Of a stretch of 64,000 nucleotides of DNA, positions 60,490 through 64,000 are shown piece by piece. Location of the stretch: the NCBI GenBank assembly GCA_905214925.1, contig CAJMOB010000005.1, forward strand, positions 83,031-147,030, read 5' to 3'. Origin of the DNA: Scybalomonas sp905214925. GTDB lineage: Bacteria; Bacillota; Clostridia; Lachnospirales; Lachnospiraceae. A program made the position numbers and the translations under genes. Position 1 is the first letter of the stretch. Each line of letters begins with the position of its first letter. The notes beneath the pieces are model-generated. The model worked only from the letters and a program-made list of their open reading frames with translations, had not been told where the DNA came from and made no database searches.

Positions 60490-63195
60490 CTATTTCACAG
60501 TATCGATAGATGCTTTATCAACAAGCACATAAGTGCTATTAGCTGGCACTGTCACTTTTGAACCACTTACTGTTTTTAGTTGTTTCGTTCCAGCAGTATT
60601 TTGATCCACAACAACTGCCCATTGATTGTCTGGAACCGTTACTTCTACGGCTCTATTATTTGCATTAAAGATAACGGCAATCGTATTCCAGCTATCTCCC
60701 ACCGCTCTTCCATTTAATGTATAAGCGACTACATTTTTCTCAGTAACATCTAAGAACTTCAAATTATCTTGAATTTCTTTTGTGGAATTCATATGAAACG
60801 CTTTATGCTCTTTTCTCATAGCAATTAAGCCTTGATAGTATTCATATAAATCCTCATATTTCTGCTTTCTGATCCAATCAATGGCATTCACAGAATCAGA
60901 GGCATTATAACTATTTTCATTGAATGTACCATCTGGGTTTACTTTTGTACGAGCCATCTCTTCTCCTGCATGAAGGAATGGAATTCCTTGTGAAGTGAGA
61001 ACGATAGCAGCTGACATCTTATTCATGGCTAATAATTGTTGCTCTGTTGCCGTTTCATTGGCAGATTGCAGTTTATCCCAAAGGGTTAAATTATCATGTG
61101 CGGATTCATAAGTGATTGTCTGGTATGGTTCCTTTGCCCATGCTTTTGTTTGATTATTCACCTTATCCGTGTCTATCTGATCATTTGGTGTTGATGCTAC
61201 AATTCCAAATTTAATTGTCTCTTCTTTATTTTGCGCTCCATCAACAAATCCATGGTCTTTTGCATCAAAGACACTTCCTTTGATTCCATCGCGAATATCA
61301 TCACTGAATGCAGCAATTTGTAGTTCATCAAAATTTTTTGTATTCGCTTTTGTTGCTTGTTTTTCACTACTTAATGGCGTATCGCCTCCTGTCCATCCCT
61401 CTCCATAAATAAGAATAGAAGGATCAATTTTATCAAGAGCTTTTCTGATCTCTTTCATCGTATCTTGATCATGAAGTGCCATTAAATCAAAACGGAACCC
61501 ATCAACATGATATTCTTTTGCCCAATAAGTCACAGAGTCTACCATTAATTTTCTCATCATCGCTCGTTCAGAAGCTGTTTCATTTCCACAACCAGAGCCG
61601 TTAGAAAATTCGCCTTTTTCATTTTGACGATAATAATAATTTGGTACAGCCTTATTTAACTCGGAATCAGAAGTTGCTCCTGTGTGATTATAGACAACGT
61701 CCATAACAACAGAAATTCCTGCTTTATGGAGTTCTTGTACCATTTTTTTATATTCTGTAATTCTTGTTTTTCCATCATAAGGATCGCAAGAATAAGATCC
61801 TTCTGGCACATTATAATTTTTTGGATCATACCCCCAATTATATTGTGCTTCTTCTAACTTTGTTTCATCAATAGATTGATGGTCAAAACTTGGAAGAAGG
61901 TGGACGGTTGTAACTCCTAATTCTTTTAAATGGGAGATACCCGTTTTCACATCCGTATTTGGAACCGTTGTATCGGCTTCCCAAACACCTGCATACTTTC
62001 CTTTGTTTTCTTTTGAAACTCCAGAGTTATCAGCAATGGAAAAATCCCTGATATGCATTTCATAGAGAATGGAATCTGTTGGATTTTTTACCTTTGGTCG
62101 TTTTTCATTGGAAAATCCCTCTGGATCAGTAGAATCTAAATTAACAACCATAGCCCTTATTCCATTGACTCCAACTGCTTTTGCATAAGGATCTACAACA
62201 GACTGTTTCTTTTTATTGTGTGTTACTTCATATGTATAGTAAGTGCCATCTAAATTCCCTTTTTTTGTAGCGGTCCAAACACCATTTTTACCTTTCTTCA
62301 TCGCAAGTGTACTTGTAGTTTTCTCTGTATTTTTTTCATCCTTTCCATAAAAAGCAATGGAAACATTATCGGCAGTTGGCGACCAAAAGACAAATTTCGT
62401 CTTTGACTTTTGATAAAGTGCTCCTAACTGTCCTTGATAGGTATACTGCTTCGTAAAATTTTTGCTATTATAAAGTTCCCCAATCGTAATTTCTTTCTTA
62501 TCCAATCCTTGGACTTCTAACGTATACGTTTTATCTGGAAGCATATTATTTTTTAATACTAGGGTTCCACCCATACCGTCTTTATCTAATTTCACACTTT
62601 TCACTGGAATTTTACGAACTCCATGATATCTTTGAATCGTAAATTTATCTTTCTTTGTTATTTTTTGATTGGTTTCAAAGGAGACCGTATTTAAGGAATC
62701 AAATTTTGCAGTTGTGACTCTTGGCTTCTTTAAATCTGCAATAGCTTTTTGAGCGGATGAAAGTGTTGTATACACAGTATCAATTCCTTCAATCACATAA
62801 ATATCTCCTGTACCATCACTTTTTAATTTACTTTTATCAATAAAGCGATCGGCATTGCCTTCTTTTTGTGACCAGTCGGACTTTCGAACGATAAATCCAA
62901 TTGGTGTCTCTTCTGAAACATTTTTAAATACTATTGTTCCTTTTTTCCCAAATTCATCTTGACTATCTAGTGCAAAAGCCACTCCTTCTGGTGCCCACGC
63001 CCAAATATCCCAGTCATCATATTTGTCATCAAATCGATAATAATGTAACGTAATAGCTACCTTACTTCCTACTTCCTTTGTCATTTGACTTTGTTTTGCA
63101 GAAACTGGCATAATGCTTGTAAAAATAATGGTTATCGCCAATAATACACTGAAAAATAAAGTTAAGACACCTTGTTTTCTTCCACTCTTTTTCAT
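60490..63195 (-). CDS. Secreted type I pullulanase (GH13)
   Basis: A 901-residue exported enzyme. The signal peptide covers about 1-34. A CBM41-type starch-binding domain (about 45-160; VAITLHYYRFDDKYDDWDIWAW) is followed by a CBM48-like domain and the GH13 barrel. The pullulanase motif YNWGYDP is present; VVMDVVYNHTG is region I, GFRFDLMAL holds the Asp nucleophile, YGEGW the acid Glu, and YESAHDNLTLWD the transition-state Asp. It cuts alpha-1,6 links in pullulan, amylopectin or glycogen outside the cell. No wall anchor is visible. Transcribed alone. Confidence 0.93.
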   Translation of the reverse strand: MKKSGRKQGVLTLFFSVLLAITIIFTSIMPVSAKQSQMTKEVGSKVAITLHYYRFDDKYDDWDIWAWAPEGVAFALDSQDEFGKKGTIVFKNVSEETPIGFIVRKSDWSQKEGNADRFIDKSKLKSDGTGDIYVIEGIDTVYTTLSSAQKAIADLKKPRVTTAKFDSLNTVSFETNQKITKKDKFTIQRYHGVRKIPVKSVKLDKDGMGGTLVLKNNMLPDKTYTLEVQGLDKKEITIGELYNSKNFTKQYTYQGQLGALYQKSKTKFVFWSPTADNVSIAFYGKDEKNTEKTTSTLAMKKGKNGVWTATKKGNLDGTYYTYEVTHNKKKQSVVDPYAKAVGVNGIRAMVVNLDSTDPEGFSNEKRPKVKNPTDSILYEMHIRDFSIADNSGVSKENKGKYAGVWEADTTVPNTDVKTGISHLKELGVTTVHLLPSFDHQSIDETKLEEAQYNWGYDPKNYNVPEGSYSCDPYDGKTRITEYKKMVQELHKAGISVVMDVVYNHTGATSDSELNKAVPNYYYRQNEKGEFSNGSGCGNETASERAMMRKLMVDSVTYWAKEYHVDGFRFDLMALHDQDTMKEIRKALDKIDPSILIYGEGWTGGDTPLSSEKQATKANTKNFDELQIAAFSDDIRDGIKGSVFDAKDHGFVDGAQNKEETIKFGIVASTPNDQIDTDKVNNQTKAWAKEPYQTITYESAHDNLTLWDKLQSANETATEQQLLAMNKMSAAIVLTSQGIPFLHAGEEMARTKVNPDGTFNENSYNASDSVNAIDWIRKQKYEDLYEYYQGLIAMRKEHKAFHMNSTKEIQDNLKFLDVTEKNVVAYTLNGRAVGDSWNTIAVIFNANNRAVEVTVPDNQWAVVVDQNTAGTKQLKTVSGSKVTVPANSTYVLVDKASIDTVK

Positions 63196-63501
63196 ACCTT
63201 TCCTCCTAAAACTATTTTTTTATTCCATAAATATTCGTATAGGAATAGTATAGCAACGAAACTTTGAAAGGAATATATAAAAAATCTTATAATAATATTA
63301 CTTTTTTGCTTTTTTCTAGTTTTTTCTGTTGACAAAAAAACTTATGAGAACTATAGTTAAAGTAGTTTACAAGTAAACTATATAATATAGTGTGATACCC
63401 ACACTACTCACAATTTTCATCGCTTTATAGCAATTCACTCTTTGCCTTACCCAAGCAATTTTCATGGCAAAATCTGTTCTTCACCTAAAAAGGAGGTTCT
63501 A
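63196..63501. other. Divergent spacer between pullulanase and MarR-type genes
   Basis: Contains the MarR-type promoter and operator (63329-63380). TATACT on the minus strand at 63252-63247 is a weak -10 candidate for the pullulanase gene. No gene is apparent. Confidence 0.5.
63329..63380 (+). promoter_or_regulatory. Promoter and palindromic operator of the MarR-type gene
   Basis: TTGACA (63329-63334), 17-base spacer, TATAGT (63352-63357). TAGTTTAC-AA-GTAAACTA at 63363-63380 is a perfect palindrome at the expected transcription start, and AACTATAGTT (63349-63358) a second one over the -10. This is the usual layout of an autorepressed MarR gene. Confidence 0.72.
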
Positions 63502-63939
63502 ATGATTAAAAATGTAGAAACAATGCTTTCTTATTTTTCTCAGATCAGACGTGTTTATGCTCAGGAAATTCATTTACGATTCAAAGATGAAAATTTTTCT
63601 CCGAATGAAATCTCGATTCTCATCCTTCTTTCCAATAATGCTTCTATTAATACAAGCAGCCAACTTACTCTTATTTTAGGAGTATCGAAAGGACTGATTA
63701 GTCGAAGTATTGACTCTTTACTTTCTCGTGGGCTCATTGTATGTCTACCAGATACGAAAGATAAACGGATCCAAAGAATTCAATTGACGAAAGAGGCAGC
63801 CCCTCTGCTTCTACGATTACAAAAAGAAATCGAGCAAATCAATGAGATTTTATTACAAGATATTTCTGAAGAAGAAATATCTCAAATGGAAACAACCATG
63901 CTTAAAATTATTGAGCGTTTTAAAAAAAGGGAGGTTTAA
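63502..63939 (+). CDS. MarR family transcriptional regulator
   Basis: A 145-residue winged-helix regulator. FSPNEISILILLSNNASINTSSQLTLILGVSKGLISRSIDSLLSRGLIV is the MarR helix-turn-helix, followed by the wing DTKDKRIQRIQLT. The ATG at 63502 has AGGAGG ten bases upstream. The next gene begins five bases after its stop, so they are cotranscribed, and the transporter is the probable target. The palindromes in its promoter suggest autoregulation. Confidence 0.9.
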   Translation: MIKNVETMLSYFSQIRRVYAQEIHLRFKDENFSPNEISILILLSNNASINTSSQLTLILGVSKGLISRSIDSLLSRGLIVCLPDTKDKRIQRIQLTKEAAPLLLRLQKEIEQINEILLQDISEEEISQMETTMLKIIERFKKREV

Positions 63940-63943
63940 TATT

Positions 63944-64000
63944 ATGAAACTATCAATGTCAAAAGAAGTGGACTTAGGAAAAGAACCTGTTAAACATCTA
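63944..64000 (+). CDS. Start of a transporter gene, probably MATE efflux, cut by window edge
   Basis: Only 19 codons are visible (MKLSMSKEVDLGKEPVKHL), preceded by AGGGAGG at 63928-63934. The DLGKEPVKHL opening is like the cytoplasmic start of MATE family efflux proteins, which are often paired with MarR regulators. The assignment is a guess until the rest is read. Confidence 0.45.
   Translation, partial: MKLSMSKEVDLGKEPVKHL

Noticed and set aside
1..64000. CRISPR arrays, tRNA, rRNA, prophage or intact insertion sequences
   Set aside because: No regularly spaced identical repeats, no cloverleaf or rRNA blocks, and no transposase or integrase frames were seen.

Overview
The window is AT-rich DNA (genes and spacers favour A/T throughout) with strong AGGAGG-type ribosome binding sites, TTGACA/TATAAT promoters and Gram-positive surface proteins. 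Gene content (NEAT haem proteins, Opp-type sialic acid locus, LtaS-type sulfatase, guanidine-I riboswitch, electron-transfer flavoprotein, CBM41 pullulanase) points to an anaerobic, probably host-associated Clostridia member, most likely Lachnospiraceae. Genus cannot be fixed from the sequence. No rRNA, tRNA, CRISPR, phage or intact insertion sequence was seen. Most genes lie on the minus strand.

Layout. 1-1359: end of an exopolysaccharide operon (tyrosine kinase cut by the window edge, Wzz-like chain-length protein). 1360-2465: very AT-rich spacer with a remnant of a transaldolase gene. 2466-8372: sugar block (xylulokinase, FucI/AraA-like isomerase, DUF4867 protein, AraC regulator, class II aldolase). 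8749-9720: hemB. 9868-10248: a repeat, a terminator and a candidate structured RNA. 10249-12636: LuxR/MalT-like regulator. 12744-14629: probable vitamin B6 operon (ECF S component plus class V aminotransferase) behind a promoter with three phased ACTGG repeats. 14708-22935: haem acquisition locus (Shr-like, Shp-like, HtsABC-like, a NEAT/Big2 protein) with a DtxR-like regulator and matching palindromes at two promoters. 23102-25537: polar amino acid ABC importer. 25910-28053: ECF sigma factor and RsgI-like anti-sigma protein. 28231-33897: fused DNA glycosylases, ArsR/metallo-hydrolase/nitroreductase operon, FAD dehydrogenase, SMR protein. 34062-42630: LtaS-like synthase, MacB/FtsX-like transporter with a very long coiled coil, guanidine riboswitch with Gdx exporter, GDPD. 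42725-46356: amidase and etfBA. 46806-60364: sialic acid / amino sugar regulon (nanE, nanA, Opp-type ABC transporter, beta-propeller protein, YhcH, ROK kinase, RpiR regulator; nagB and nagA divergent). 60490-63195: pullulanase. 63502-64000: MarR regulator and the start of a probable MATE transporter.

How the parts work together. The haem genes form a surface-to-membrane relay: NEAT proteins capture haem, Shp passes it to the HtsA lipoprotein, HtsBC imports it, and a metal-responsive DtxR-like repressor probably shuts the promoters. The nan/nag genes take up sialic acid, cleave it to ManNAc and pyruvate, phosphorylate and epimerise it, then NagA and NagB deliver fructose-6-phosphate; the divergent promoters share mirrored TGAAA-N4-TTTCA palindromes, probably RpiR sites. 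The most interesting points are the ACTGG-repeat B6 operon, the candidate RNA at 9937-10195, the DtxR-like operators, the cysteine-rich RsgI-like anti-sigma factor, the glycosylase fusion, and the uncharacterised propeller protein inside the sialic acid operon.
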